Source of the DNA: Candidatus Enterococcus wittei
GTDB lineage: Bacteria; Bacillota; Bacilli; Lactobacillales; Enterococcaceae
DNA length: 57,693 nucleotides
Assembly: GCF_002140175.1 (NCBI RefSeq)
Contig: NZ_NGMO01000001.1
Coordinates: forward strand, 720,504 to 778,196
Direction: 5' to 3'
This document shows, piece after piece, positions 45,674 through 55,249 of this stretch (its first letter is position 1; every line of letters starts with the position of its first letter). Position numbers and translations under genes: made by a program. A model generated the notes under the pieces. That model ran no database searches. It had not been told where the DNA came from and was given only the letters and a program-made list of their open reading frames with translations.

Positions 45674-46933
45674 ATGGAAAAAACATATGACGTGATAGTT
45701 GTGGGTGCCGGCACAAGCGGTATGATGGCTGCAATCAGTGCGGCAGAACAAGGCGCAACTGTCCTGTTGATCGAAAAAAACAAAAGAGCTGGAAAAAAAC
45801 TATTGATGACAGGCGGTGGTCGATGTAATGTCACTAACAATCGTTCTGTTGACGATTTGATTGCCCATATCCCCGGAAACGGTAAATTTTTATACAGTAC
45901 ATTTGCCCAATGGGATAACTTTGCGATCATGAACTTCTTCGAATCTCAAGGGGTTCATCTAAAAGAAGAAGACCATGGCAGGATGTTCCCAGTAACAAAT
46001 AAATCGAAAACAATCATTGATGCATTAGTCAATCGCTTAAAAGAACTGGACGTCACGATGTTTTTTGGCGAACAGGTAGTAAAACTGATCCATAATGAAA
46101 ATCAAATTTATGGTGTTCGTACAGAATTAGAAGAGTTCAGAGCGAAAAGTGTCGTCTTGACTACAGGAGGAAGAACCTATCCTTCCACTGGTTCCACAGG
46201 TGATGGGTACAAACTAGTGAAAAAAGTAGGTCATACCGTTACACCCCTTTATGCAACAGAATCTCCCCTAATCTCGGAAGAACCATTTATCCAAAACAAA
46301 GTATTGCAAGGTCTTTCTTTACAAGATATTTCTCTTAGTGTCTTGAATAAAAAAGGAAAAGTCGTCACTGAACATACCATGGATCTACTATTTACCCATT
46401 TTGGTATTTCTGGTCCTGCAGCTTTACGTTGTTCTAGCTTTGTCAATAATGAGTTGAAAAAAGATGAAGGCCCAGTGACAGTATCTCTTGACTGTTTTCC
46501 AGAAGAATCAGTGCATGAATTGATCCAACGATTGACGGAGAAATGCAAGGATTCCAAGAAAACTTTAGCCAATGCTTGGCGGGGCATTTTACCTGAACGT
46601 CTATTACAGTTTTATCTTGAAAAATTAGAACTGACAGAACAAACCGGGAGTCAAACAACTGAAAAACAAATCCAAGCATTTGCAGAGTTATGTAAAGAAT
46701 TTCAAATAAAAATCAACAAAACTTTTCCGATTGAAAAATCGTTTGTAACTGGTGGTGGAGTCTCTTTAAAAGAAATCAATCCTAAGACTTTAGAAAGCAA
46801 ATTGATTGCAGGTTTGTTTTTTGCTGGGGAATTGTTAGATGTCAATGGTTATACTGGAGGATTCAATATCACTGCTGCGTTTGCAACAGGCCATGTCTCT
46901 GGCATGCACGCGTCTTTACAAAGTCAATGGTAA
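45674..46933 (+). CDS. NAD(P)/FAD-dependent oxidoreductase (HI0933/YhiN family)
   Basis: 419 aa. N-terminal FAD motif DVIVVGAGTSGMMAAISA, then the family box MTGGGRCNVTNN, a middle domain with FTHFGISGPAALR, and the C-terminal FVTGGGVSLKEINPKTLESK and GFNITAAFATG. Widespread bacterial flavoproteins with unclear substrate. GAGGTGAAG precedes the ATG. It is divergent from gdhA. Confidence 0.92.
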   Translation: MEKTYDVIVVGAGTSGMMAAISAAEQGATVLLIEKNKRAGKKLLMTGGGRCNVTNNRSVDDLIAHIPGNGKFLYSTFAQWDNFAIMNFFESQGVHLKEEDHGRMFPVTNKSKTIIDALVNRLKELDVTMFFGEQVVKLIHNENQIYGVRTELEEFRAKSVVLTTGGRTYPSTGSTGDGYKLVKKVGHTVTPLYATESPLISEEPFIQNKVLQGLSLQDISLSVLNKKGKVVTEHTMDLLFTHFGISGPAALRCSSFVNNELKKDEGPVTVSLDCFPEESVHELIQRLTEKCKDSKKTLANAWRGILPERLLQFYLEKLELTEQTGSQTTEKQIQAFAELCKEFQIKINKTFPIEKSFVTGGGVSLKEINPKTLESKLIAGLFFAGELLDVNGYTGGFNITAAFATGHVSGMHASLQSQW

Positions 46934-47040
46934 AATTAACCATATAAAAGCCATATACCATGTATAATAGTAGATCATCATTCATCTAATGGACTTGTTA
47001 AAGAGCCGTTTGATGGTCAAAAAATTGTTACTCAATAGTA

Positions 47041-47103
47041 AAAAATCAAGCAGGAGAATAAAAAATGGCAAACCCATTATCTACTCTCCCGCTTGATTTT
47101 TTT
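47041..47103 (+). terminator. Long nested hairpin, possible terminator with tiny ORF inside
   Basis: AAAAATCAAGC-A-GGAGA (47041-47057) pairs with TCTCC-C-GCTTGATTTTT with one mismatch, followed by T. The loop holds a second hairpin AATGG/CCATT. Within it AGGAGA precedes an ATG at 47065 encoding 14 aa (MANPLSTLPLDFFV). The simplest reading is terminator of the flavoprotein gene. The rest of 46934-47332 shows no gene. Confidence 0.55.
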
Positions 47104-47332
47104 GTCTAAACGATGTTCAACTGGATTCAAAAACCTTCATACTATAAGAAAAAAGTGAAATCAAGAAATTCATTTTCCAGATTGATTCCCCAACGCATCT
47201 GTCGCGTCCATCCTCTATCATTTTATCATACGTTGTCTTCTTATGGATGGTTAAAAAGATAGGCTTCGTCACCAAAGCTAACAATCAGGGATAAAAGATA
47301 CTATTTTTCGATTATTTGTTTTACTGCTGAGA

Positions 47333-47833
47333 TTAGATCTTTTCTTTTTCCACTTGAATATCCGCAAATGTAGCGTGGGTCAATTCAGCAATGTCTTTAG
47401 GCGCTAACTCTATTTGTAAGCCACGCTTTCCTGCTGAAATAATAATTTCTGGGTAGTTTTGTGCCGTTTCTTCAATGAATGTCGGAAATTGTTTCTTCAT
47501 GCCGATTGGTGAACACCCACCGCGGATATAACCTGTCGTTTTTTCAAGGTCCTTCAAATGAAGCATCTCTACTTTTTTATTTCCCGATACTTTTGCTAAT
47601 TTTTTCAAATCCAACTCATTATCCCCAGGAATAACTGCTACGATTGGACCAGTCACATTACCTACCGCCACTAATGTTTTGAAAATAGGAGAATCACTTT
47701 CTCGCAATTGACTAGCGACTTCCGTAGCACTGAGATGGGTTTCGTCCCATTCATATTCGTATTCTGTATAAGCAATCTTTTTTTGTTCGACCATACGGAT
47801 CGCATTCGTTTTTACTTGTTTCTTTTTTGCCAA
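47333..47833 (-). CDS. ybaK: Cys-tRNA(Pro)/aminoacyl-tRNA deacylase YbaK/EbsC
   Basis: 166 aa of the YbaK/ProX editing fold. It hydrolyses mischarged tRNA, typically Cys-tRNA(Pro). Landmarks are IFKTLVAVGN, VAVIPGDNELDLKKLAK and GYIRGGCSPIGMKK, with the conserved Lys near residue 45 and the GxxSP-type loop. It starts 15 bp downstream of aroD in the operon methyltransferase-aroD-ybaK. Confidence 0.92.
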   Translation of the reverse strand: MAKKKQVKTNAIRMVEQKKIAYTEYEYEWDETHLSATEVASQLRESDSPIFKTLVAVGNVTGPIVAVIPGDNELDLKKLAKVSGNKKVEMLHLKDLEKTTGYIRGGCSPIGMKKQFPTFIEETAQNYPEIIISAGKRGLQIELAPKDIAELTHATFADIQVEKEKI

Positions 47834-47848
47834 ACTCTTTCACCTTCG

Positions 47849-48619
47849 TCATATTTCATTTTCATGTAATAAATTAAGGATATTTCTCAATTCTCTGACA
47901 GGCAACTGTCCTGGTGCAGAAGTATGATCCACATCTAAAGCTCCGAATGTGATGGCCGACCCTGTCACATTTCCAGCAAGTCTAGAAACCATCCCAAGCT
48001 CACCCATGGACATGGTCACTAGCGGTATCGAGACGAATGCATGGGCACGCCGTGTCAACTCCATCAAACGTAGAACATCCCGTTCATTATTAGGCATCAC
48101 GGCGATTTTACCGATACTTGCGCCAAAATGTTCCATCATATTCAACCGATATAATAAAACAGGATCTGCTGGAGTTTCTTTAAAATCATGATTGCTGATG
48201 ACTAACGGAATTTTTCGTTGGTGGATTTCTTCTAACAACCCTTTTTCCAAACTTTCGATTTTAAATAATTCCATATCGATCAAGTCTACTAATTCGGTAT
48301 CAATCATATATTTATATAAATCATGGTATTCTCGAATCGAGATGTCACGTGAACCACCTTCAGATAAGGTTCTGAAGGTCAGAAGTAAAGGCAGGCCTTC
48401 TAGCATCTCATGAATGAGGACCAATGTTTCTTTCACTTTTGCTTCATCAAAAACTTCTTGATAATAATCAATACGCCATTCGACCAAGTCTGCTCCAGCT
48501 TCTCTTGCTAAAATTGCTTCACGTAAAAGTGCTTCTCTTGTGGTGCCTGTCAATGGTGCACAAATCTTTGGTCGCCCTGAGCCAATCGTTACTCCTTTTA
48601 CTTTGAACAATTCCTTCAC
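47849..48619 (-). CDS. aroD: 3-dehydroquinate dehydratase, type I
   Basis: 256-aa class I aldolase of the shikimate pathway. It has LVEWRIDYY, LLLTFRTLSEGG, VISNHDFKETP (active-site His) and GKIAVMP, with the Schiff-base Lys in that last motif. The C-terminal GSAITFGALDVDHTSAPGQL is characteristic. It lies outside any aro cluster, which is common for the type I gene in enterococci. Confidence 0.95.
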   Translation of the reverse strand: MKELFKVKGVTIGSGRPKICAPLTGTTREALLREAILAREAGADLVEWRIDYYQEVFDEAKVKETLVLIHEMLEGLPLLLTFRTLSEGGSRDISIREYHDLYKYMIDTELVDLIDMELFKIESLEKGLLEEIHQRKIPLVISNHDFKETPADPVLLYRLNMMEHFGASIGKIAVMPNNERDVLRLMELTRRAHAFVSIPLVTMSMGELGMVSRLAGNVTGSAITFGALDVDHTSAPGQLPVRELRNILNLLHENEI

Positions 48620-48625
48620 GCCCTC

Positions 48626-49798
48626 CTATTTTTTAATTTGGTAAATAAATACTTTTAGGTAGTTACCTTCTGGGAAAGAAGCGATTGTTTGGAAATCATT
48701 CGGCAAGCGATAAACCCCGATAATTTGATAGTCTACGCCAGTTGCAAGCAATTCATCTTCAATCATTGCTTGGAATTGGTCGACGGAAACATTTGCTGCA
48801 TTTGTTGAAGCAACCAAGATCCCATCATCTGAGAGGATCGCTAAACTGTCTTTCACTAACTCGCCATAGTTCTTTGCTACTCGGAAGACTTTTTTCTTAT
48901 TCCGAGCAAAACTTGGTGGGTCAAGAACAATCACATCATAACTCAAGTTCTTTCTTTGTGCATATTTGAAATACTCAAAAACGTCCATCACGATGATTCG
49001 TTGGTCTTCAGTAGATAAACCATTTACTTCAAATTGTTCCCGAGTCTTTTTCAAGCTTCTTTTGGCCAAGTCCACACTCGTAGTTGTCGATGCCCCACCC
49101 ATTGCAGCTGCTACTGAAAATGCCCCAGTATAACTAAACATATTCAAAACAGATTTTCCTAACGCTAAACCATCGATCAATGCGCCACGTACTTCTTTTT
49201 GATCTAAAAAGATTCCAGTCATTAACCCTTCATTCAGATAAGTCGCATAAGTTACACCATTTTCTTTGATCAATAAAGGTTCGACTGCTACTTCACCAGT
49301 CACATGCTGGCTTTCTGGAAGGCGTGTGGTTTCAAAACGAATCTTTTCATAAATCCCCAGAACTTCTGGATAAACTACTTGAAACGCAGCAATCAATAAT
49401 CTACGGTGCTTATACAGTGTCTCATTATACCAAGAAAAAACAGCAAATCGATCATAATAATCGATCGTCAAACCTCCGATTCCATCACCTTCTCCATTAA
49501 ACAAGCGAAAAGCAGTCGTTTGTTCATCGGAAAAATAAATGGTTCGTTGTTCTTTTGCCCCAAAGAATTTTCTTTCAAAAAAAGCTTGATCAAATGGTTC
49601 ATCCTGTTGGCTCAAGATCCAGCCAATCCCTTTATTTTGTTTTCCTAAATAGCCTTTCCCCAAAAAATTCCCTTGAGGATCCACCAATTCCACCCAATCG
49701 GTTGTGATTATCTTCGCTTGCACTAGATCTTCTTGCTGAATCAATGGATAGCCTTTTTTAAATTTTGTACTTGCTCTTTTTTTGATATTGATTTTCAT
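48626..49798 (-). CDS. Class I SAM-dependent rRNA methyltransferase (RlmI/YwbD type)
   Basis: 390 aa. A short N-terminal PUA-like domain (about 1-75, GYPLIQQEDL) is followed by an RlmI-like domain and a Rossmann methyltransferase with VLNMFSYTGAFSVAAAMGGA (SAM loop), VSVDLA-type TTSVDLAKRSL and the catalytic VLDPPSFARNKK. Predicted 23S rRNA cytosine-C5 methylation; the exact position is not determined here. First gene of the operon with aroD and ybaK. Confidence 0.92.
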   Translation of the reverse strand: MKINIKKRASTKFKKGYPLIQQEDLVQAKIITTDWVELVDPQGNFLGKGYLGKQNKGIGWILSQQDEPFDQAFFERKFFGAKEQRTIYFSDEQTTAFRLFNGEGDGIGGLTIDYYDRFAVFSWYNETLYKHRRLLIAAFQVVYPEVLGIYEKIRFETTRLPESQHVTGEVAVEPLLIKENGVTYATYLNEGLMTGIFLDQKEVRGALIDGLALGKSVLNMFSYTGAFSVAAAMGGASTTTSVDLAKRSLKKTREQFEVNGLSTEDQRIIVMDVFEYFKYAQRKNLSYDVIVLDPPSFARNKKKVFRVAKNYGELVKDSLAILSDDGILVASTNAANVSVDQFQAMIEDELLATGVDYQIIGVYRLPNDFQTIASFPEGNYLKVFIYQIKK

Positions 49799-49997
49799 TG
49801 CTTCACCTGCTTCTTCATTCTCACAGTTAAGTATACCAAAAAAGCAACTGCTTGTCTTAATGCTTCTTTGGTATCCTAAAGTCTTTGTAGACAGTTTTCT
49901 AGCTATTTACCTGCATATACATCTAAGAGATTTTCCAAGCGATTTTTAGTCAAACTAAAGAAAATCTTAACCTATCCGTACCAATCTTTAGTTTCAA

Positions 49998-50026
49998 TTG
50001 ACACTATTTTATCCTACGAGTAGAAT
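49998..50026 (+). promoter_or_regulatory. Promoter of ltaS
   Basis: TTGACA (49998-50003), 17-bp spacer, TAGAAT (50021-50026), giving a leader of about 70 nt. The region 49799-49997 holds no gene. Confidence 0.8.
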
Positions 50027-50100
50027 AGTAAGGAATATGTTTATTGTAAAGATGGTTTCATGACACTCTTTTACTTAGTTAGAGTGCGGAAAGGAAGATT

Positions 50101-52236
50101 ATGTTGAAATCTATAAAAACACCCGCCTTTTTGAACAAGAGGCTTGGATTTTTTTCTTTATTAGCTGTCTTGTTATGGCTAAAAACAATTATTGCTTATC
50201 TATTTGATTTTCATTTAGGCATTGAAAGTGGCATCCAGTATTTTATTCTATTTATCAATCCAATTGCTACTACCCTATTGTTACTAGGAATTGCCTTATA
50301 TGTCAGAAGAACGAAAGCTTCTTACATCACCATGATGATTATTTATTTCCTATTAACTTTACTGCTATTTTCTAATATTACTTATTATCGTGAATTTACA
50401 GACTTTATCACGATCAATACGATGTTAGGTGCTGGAAAAGTAGCAAGTGGCTTGGGAGAAAGCGCCTTGCGTTTGTTTAGACCTTATGATGTTTTTTATT
50501 GGTTAGATATTATTTTGCTTACTGTATTATTGATTACTAAAAAAATCAAAATGGATCCTAAACCTGTTCGTGCTCGAATGGCATTTGCTGTTTCCACTTT
50601 AGCCGTGATGATCTTCTCTGGAAATCTTTTTCTAGCCGAAGCTGATCGCCCAGAGCTTTTGACACGTACTTTTTCTCGAGATTACTTGGTCAAATACCTA
50701 GGACTAAATGCCTTTGTCGTCTATGATGGAATCCAGACTTATCAAACAAACCAAGTGCGGGCAGAAGCAAGTCCAAATGACATGAAAGAAGTAGCAAACT
50801 ATGTCAAAGAGCATTATGCAAAGCCAAATAAAGACTTATATGGGATTGCTGAAGGTAAAAATGTGATCTATATCCATTTAGAAAGCTTCCAACAATTTTT
50901 AATTGATTACAAATTGACGGATGAAAATGGTGTAGCTCATGAAGTGACACCTTTCATCAACAGCTTGTACCACAGTAATAGTACATTTAGTTTTGATAAT
51001 TTCTTCCATCAAGTAAAAGCTGGAAAAACAAGTGACGCTGAGACATTGATGGACAATTCATTGTTTGGTTTAAATCAAGGATCACTCTTCACTCAATTAG
51101 GTGGCAAAAATACGTTCCAAGCAGCTCCTGATATTTTGAAGCAAACAAAAGGCTACACCAGTGCAGCTTTCCATGGAAATGCTGGTACCTTCTGGAACCG
51201 TAATGAAACCTATAAGAGTTTTGGTTATGATTATTTCTTCGACGCTTCTTACTATGATGTCAACGATGAAAATTCATTCCAATATGGGCTACATGACAAA
51301 CCCTTTTTTGAACAATCTGTTAAATATTTAGAACGTCTACAACAACCGTTCTATTCTAAATTCATCGCTGTTTCAAATCACTACCCTTATTCAAAATTCA
51401 CGAATGAAGAAGCTGGGTTCCCTCTAGCGAACACGAGTGACGAAACAATCAATGGTTACTTTGCCACTGCTAACTATCTCGATACTGCTGTTGAAGAATT
51501 CTTCAACTATTTAAAAGCAAGCGGCTTGTATGATAACTCAGTCATCGTTCTTTATGGAGATCATTACGGTATCTCTAATTCAAGAAACAAATCTCTTGCA
51601 GAATTAGTCGGGAAAACAAGTTCTGATTGGACAAACTTTGATAACGCACAAATGCAACGTGTTCCTTATATGATCCATGTCCCTGGTCAAACAAATGGCG
51701 GAATCAACCATACTTATGGTGGACAAGTAGATGCTTTACCTACACTTCTCCATTTGTTAGGAGTTGATTCAAAAAATTATATCCAACTAGGTCAAGATCT
51801 CTTTTCTTCAGACCATGATCAAATCGTCTCATTTAGAGATGGAGACTTCGTGACTCCTAAGTATACCTACTATGGTGGAGCCGTTTATAGTACAGAAACT
51901 GGTGAGGTAATCGCTGAACCAACAGAAGAAGTTCAACAGGAAATCGATAAGATTCGAGAAGCCGTCAGAGAGCAATTAGCTGTTTCTGATCAAATCAACA
52001 ACGGCGATCTCCTTCGATTCTATACAGATAGTGAATTAGAACCAGTAGATCCAACAACTTTTGATTATAAAAATGGCTTAGACCATCTGAATGAAAGAGA
52101 AAAATCTCTCGGTGACAAATCAACAAGTGTATTTAGTCAAAACAATGGTCAAAGTACTCAAAGTCTTTACCAAACACGTACCTACCAAGATATCAATGGT
52201 GTGCCAGTTACTGAACCATCAGAAAATGAAGAGTAA
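50101..52236 (+). CDS. ltaS: Lipoteichoic acid synthase LtaS-like
   Basis: 711 aa. Five N-terminal membrane helices (about 15-210) and a long linker lead to an extracellular sulfatase-like domain. The nucleophile Thr lies in KAGKTSDAETL, and the metal ligands in YIHLESFQQF and LYGDHYGIS. It polymerises glycerol phosphate from phosphatidylglycerol onto a glycolipid anchor. The C-terminal tail of about 100 residues is hydrophilic. GGAAGGAAG precedes the ATG. Enterococci usually have two such enzymes, and which one this is cannot be told here. Confidence 0.94.
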   Translation: MLKSIKTPAFLNKRLGFFSLLAVLLWLKTIIAYLFDFHLGIESGIQYFILFINPIATTLLLLGIALYVRRTKASYITMMIIYFLLTLLLFSNITYYREFTDFITINTMLGAGKVASGLGESALRLFRPYDVFYWLDIILLTVLLITKKIKMDPKPVRARMAFAVSTLAVMIFSGNLFLAEADRPELLTRTFSRDYLVKYLGLNAFVVYDGIQTYQTNQVRAEASPNDMKEVANYVKEHYAKPNKDLYGIAEGKNVIYIHLESFQQFLIDYKLTDENGVAHEVTPFINSLYHSNSTFSFDNFFHQVKAGKTSDAETLMDNSLFGLNQGSLFTQLGGKNTFQAAPDILKQTKGYTSAAFHGNAGTFWNRNETYKSFGYDYFFDASYYDVNDENSFQYGLHDKPFFEQSVKYLERLQQPFYSKFIAVSNHYPYSKFTNEEAGFPLANTSDETINGYFATANYLDTAVEEFFNYLKASGLYDNSVIVLYGDHYGISNSRNKSLAELVGKTSSDWTNFDNAQMQRVPYMIHVPGQTNGGINHTYGGQVDALPTLLHLLGVDSKNYIQLGQDLFSSDHDQIVSFRDGDFVTPKYTYYGGAVYSTETGEVIAEPTEEVQQEIDKIREAVREQLAVSDQINNGDLLRFYTDSELEPVDPTTFDYKNGLDHLNEREKSLGDKSTSVFSQNNGQSTQSLYQTRTYQDINGVPVTEPSENEE

Positions 52237-52265
52237 TACTTTATCCATAAACAGACAAAACTTAA

Positions 52266-52380
52266 GAGCGTGGAACAAAAGCATTATTTACTTTTGTTCC
52301 ACGCTTTTAATACATATAAACGGCGGGAGCAGAAGCAACTCCTTCTTATTTGTCGGAGTTAAACGCTTCTGTCCCAACCT
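52266..52380 (+). repeat. Intergenic repeat, second family (copy 3, shortened), with ltaS terminator
   Basis: A perfect 15-bp stem (AGCGTGGAACAAAAG at 52267-52281 with its complement at 52291-52305) plus TTTT acts as an intrinsic terminator. The remainder (GGAGCAGAAGCAACTCC ... CGGAGTTAAACGCTTCTGTCC) matches the ends of the other copies but lacks about 55 bp of the internal section. Confidence 0.8.
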
Positions 52381-52474
52381 TTTTTCTTGTTTTTATTTTG
52401 ATTTCGTTATTTCTCTAAATGAATTTCATACTTTATTCATATTCGTTTTCTATACTATTTTCGAGGTGAAAAGT

Positions 52475-53203
52475 ATGAAAATGCTTCAGTATTCTACTGC
52501 TCGATTATTTTACTATAAAAAGCAAACATTGCTTTATTGTTTGTTTTCAGGCTTTTCTGCTTTACTATTATTGATTAGTTTTAATCTGTATCATCTACAG
52601 ACAACGTTATATCAGCAATTGAATGAGCGTATCCAACTCTTTGATGCTTCGGAAATCAAAGAAAATTTACCTTCAGCAAATGTCGTCCAAGATTTTTATG
52701 TCTTTATGATTGTAGGGCTACTTGGCGTATTTGGGCTCTTTTATTTTATTTTCTTTCTCCACTCCCTTCGTAAAAATCGATTTGAATTAATCAATTGGCG
52801 TTTAGCCGGATTAACGAAAACAAAGATTTTCCTATTTTTATTTTGGCAGCAAATCTTACCGATTGTCTTAAGTTGTGCCACACTATTTCTAGTGGTTTTT
52901 AGCTTTCAAACAATCTATCAAGAATTACTACAGAAAATCAATCTAATGATTTTAGAGCTATTTGAGTTACCGAATCTTTCATCTGCTCTTTCTTCCCATA
53001 GTGGATTTTCTATTTTCGTCGATCAGCAAACATTTTTTAAAATCGACTTTATCAGTGATACCTTTATTACAGATACAGTTAAAAGTATAGGACAAACACT
53101 AATGAGTCTAATTTTAATCAGCACAGTACTCAGTATCGGGCTATTTTTGATCTTTAACCAAATTTCAAAAAGAAAGAAGGGGTTATTCGATGAACCAAGA
53201 TAA
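52475..53203 (+). CDS. FtsX-like ABC permease homologue
   Basis: 242 aa with four hydrophobic helices (about 18-42, 72-98, 112-140, 205-230) and a large extracellular loop between helices 1-2 and 3-4, the topology of a minimal FtsX/MacB-type permease. FELINWRLAGLTKTKIFLF resembles the cytoplasmic coupling segment of these permeases. The ATG at 52475 follows GAGGTGAAA. A longer frame from 52091 runs inside ltaS and is rejected. It overlaps the next gene by 14 bp. Confidence 0.75.
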   Translation: MKMLQYSTARLFYYKKQTLLYCLFSGFSALLLLISFNLYHLQTTLYQQLNERIQLFDASEIKENLPSANVVQDFYVFMIVGLLGVFGLFYFIFFLHSLRKNRFELINWRLAGLTKTKIFLFLFWQQILPIVLSCATLFLVVFSFQTIYQELLQKINLMILELFELPNLSSALSSHSGFSIFVDQQTFFKIDFISDTFITDTVKSIGQTLMSLILISTVLSIGLFLIFNQISKRKKGLFDEPR

Positions 53204-53699
53204 TCTATGGATGAACTTTCAAGGCTTTACCGTTTTGTTTTGTTCAAAAGAAAAACAAGATGTGATTTTCAAAGAGATAAAAGAACAACTTCTTTCACAA
53301 AACCAGTTAGATATTATGATGATCCAAAACCAATGGCCATTTTTCCCTTATTTGAAATTAAAAGATCATGTTTTTTTGAATTTGCCAGAAAAGCAAAAAA
53401 AAGCAAATCATCTTTGGTATCCGCAACTACAGATCGATTCATCCCTATTTAAATACAATCCAGATGAATTGACTGCTTTAGAAAAAATCAAATTACAATT
53501 GCTCCATGCAATTCTTGCCCAAAAAAAGGAACTGATCGTGGAAGATCCAATTGATAAATTAACTATCCCAGAGACACAAGAATTACTGGATATTCTCTCT
53601 TATTTAGTCAAGGATCAATTATTCTCCATCTTACTCATTACACACGATCAAACAGTGGCATCCAGTCCTTTTGTTGATCATTATGAAGAAGCAAGTTGA
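53190..53699 (+). CDS. Degenerate ABC-transporter ATPase-like protein without Walker A
   Basis: 169 aa. The C-terminal half keeps the ABC order: a signature-like LTALEKIKLQLLHAI, a Walker B-like KKELIVEDPIDKLT and the switch-His region ILLITHDQTVA. The position of the P-loop reads VLFCSKEKQDVIF, with no GxxGxGKS, so ATP binding is not expected. AAGGGG precedes the ATG. With the FtsX-like gene it forms what may be a repurposed regulatory pair. Confidence 0.75.
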   Translation: MNQDNLWMNFQGFTVLFCSKEKQDVIFKEIKEQLLSQNQLDIMMIQNQWPFFPYLKLKDHVFLNLPEKQKKANHLWYPQLQIDSSLFKYNPDELTALEKIKLQLLHAILAQKKELIVEDPIDKLTIPETQELLDILSYLVKDQLFSILLITHDQTVASSPFVDHYEEAS

Positions 53700-53719
53700 A
53701 AGAAAAAAAATCTCCCAAA

Positions 53720-53755
53720 CAAAGAGGCTTAGGAATGCTTTCCTAAGCCTCTTTG
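53720..53755. terminator. Bidirectional terminator hairpin
   Basis: A perfect 16-bp stem (53720-53735 with 53740-53755) and a 4-nt loop, between the convergent ABC-like gene and the histidine kinase gene. Confidence 0.85.
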
Positions 53756-53806
53756 ATCCTTTCGAGAATACTCATGACTTTAAACGATAAAAGTTCAAGC
53801 AATCGA

Positions 53807-55249
53807 TTATTCAATTTCTACATCTGGAAGTTTGATGGTAAATGTCGTTCCCTTACCTAATTCACTTTCAACTTCTATTTTCCCTTTATGAAGTCGAACC
53901 AATTGTTGGACGATTGGTAAGCCAAGTCCAGATTCTCCATACTTCGTGTTTTTTCTAGATGGATCCACTTTATAATAGCGATCCCAAATACTTTTCATTT
54001 GTTGTTCGGTCATGCCGATTCCAGTATCAGTAATTTTGATGATCGTTTCAAGATACCCTTTTTCAAGTGTGATCGTGATCTGACCATTTTCTGTAAATTG
54101 AATCGCATTTTGGATAATATTGACCAATATTTGGACAAACCGATCGTAGTCAGCGTAAACATCTACATGTTCCGGTGCTTGTAATACTAGCTTATTACCT
54201 GCAGCTTCTGCCTTTGGTTCAAGCTGAGAAATGATATTTTGTAAGGTTTCTGTGCCATCAAATTTCTTGATGACCATGCTAATCTGATTCGTACGGATTT
54301 TCTCATAGTCAAGATTTTCATTCACGAGACGAATCAAGCGTTCTGTTTCATTTTTCATCAACTTGATCGCATTTTCTCTTTGATTTTCAGGAATAGCATT
54401 GTATTCTAGGCCCTCCAAAAGACCATTGATCGTGGTCAAAGGTGTCCGCATCTCATGGGAGGCATCCGCCATGAATTGTCGTCTACGGTTTTCTTGCTCC
54501 TCAATTTCTGCTTGGGATTCTTTTAATGAATTGGTCATCTTATTGAAATCATCCGCCAATTCATCAAACTCATCTCGATCATGCACTGGCAATTGCACAT
54601 CGAAATTTCCATTTGTTACTTCTTTTGTGGCACTTCTTAAACGATTGATCCGTTTTACTTGAAATGCCGCAAAGGCGTAACTGGCAATAATGGCAATGAT
54701 ACTAGAAAAAACGAATCCTTTAAATAAGTTTAATGTCACTGAACGTACACTATTATCGATATTTCGTGCAGGTTGACTGACAACTAAACCACCGTAAAAT
54801 TCATGGTTCAGATTGAATGGCACTAAGGCATAAGATGTCGCTTGGTCTTGTCCTAAAATATTTCTTTTAGAAGTAAATTTAACTTGTTGCCCATTTCTCA
54901 GTCGATCCCATTGTTCTGCTTTAATTGTAAAATCTAAAAACGCCCCATTTGTTGGATAAATGACACGTTCATTTTTATCAATAAAAATGAAATTCACATT
55001 TTGTTCAGTCAATACTTGCTCAGTCAACAATAACGCATTTTGAAAGGCTTGATCTTGGGTCAACTGAGGAAACGTATCCGTATAAGTCTGTGTTGTTTTC
55101 TCCACCGATTCGGCATATCCAAAAAGCTGCTGATAGTTGTTTTCTTCAATCGTTTGTTTCGTCAGCTGCGTAAATGATACACCGACGATCAAAATAATCA
55201 TCACGATCATTCCACAAAAAGCCAATAGTTGTTGATATAAATAACGCAT
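53807..55249 (-). CDS. Sensor histidine kinase
   Basis: 480 aa. Two membrane helices (about 8-30, 167-190) bound an extracellular sensor domain. HAMP follows (about 190-245), then HisKA with the phosphoacceptor in ADASHEMRTPL, and HATPase boxes NIIQNAIQF, DTGIGM and GLGLPIVQQL. It would phosphorylate the response regulator, whose stop overlaps its start (TGATG). The stimulus is not known. Architecture is that of cell-envelope sensors such as those near LTA or wall genes. Confidence 0.93.
   Translation of the reverse strand: MRYLYQQLLAFCGMIVMIILIVGVSFTQLTKQTIEENNYQQLFGYAESVEKTTQTYTDTFPQLTQDQAFQNALLLTEQVLTEQNVNFIFIDKNERVIYPTNGAFLDFTIKAEQWDRLRNGQQVKFTSKRNILGQDQATSYALVPFNLNHEFYGGLVVSQPARNIDNSVRSVTLNLFKGFVFSSIIAIIASYAFAAFQVKRINRLRSATKEVTNGNFDVQLPVHDRDEFDELADDFNKMTNSLKESQAEIEEQENRRRQFMADASHEMRTPLTTINGLLEGLEYNAIPENQRENAIKLMKNETERLIRLVNENLDYEKIRTNQISMVIKKFDGTETLQNIISQLEPKAEAAGNKLVLQAPEHVDVYADYDRFVQILVNIIQNAIQFTENGQITITLEKGYLETIIKITDTGIGMTEQQMKSIWDRYYKVDPSRKNTKYGESGLGLPIVQQLVRLHKGKIEVESELGKGTTFTIKLPDVEIE

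Noticed and set aside
52091-52474. N-terminal extension of the FtsX-like protein
   Set aside because: It lies inside the ltaS frame and the repeat region. A proper ribosome site and start exist at 52475.
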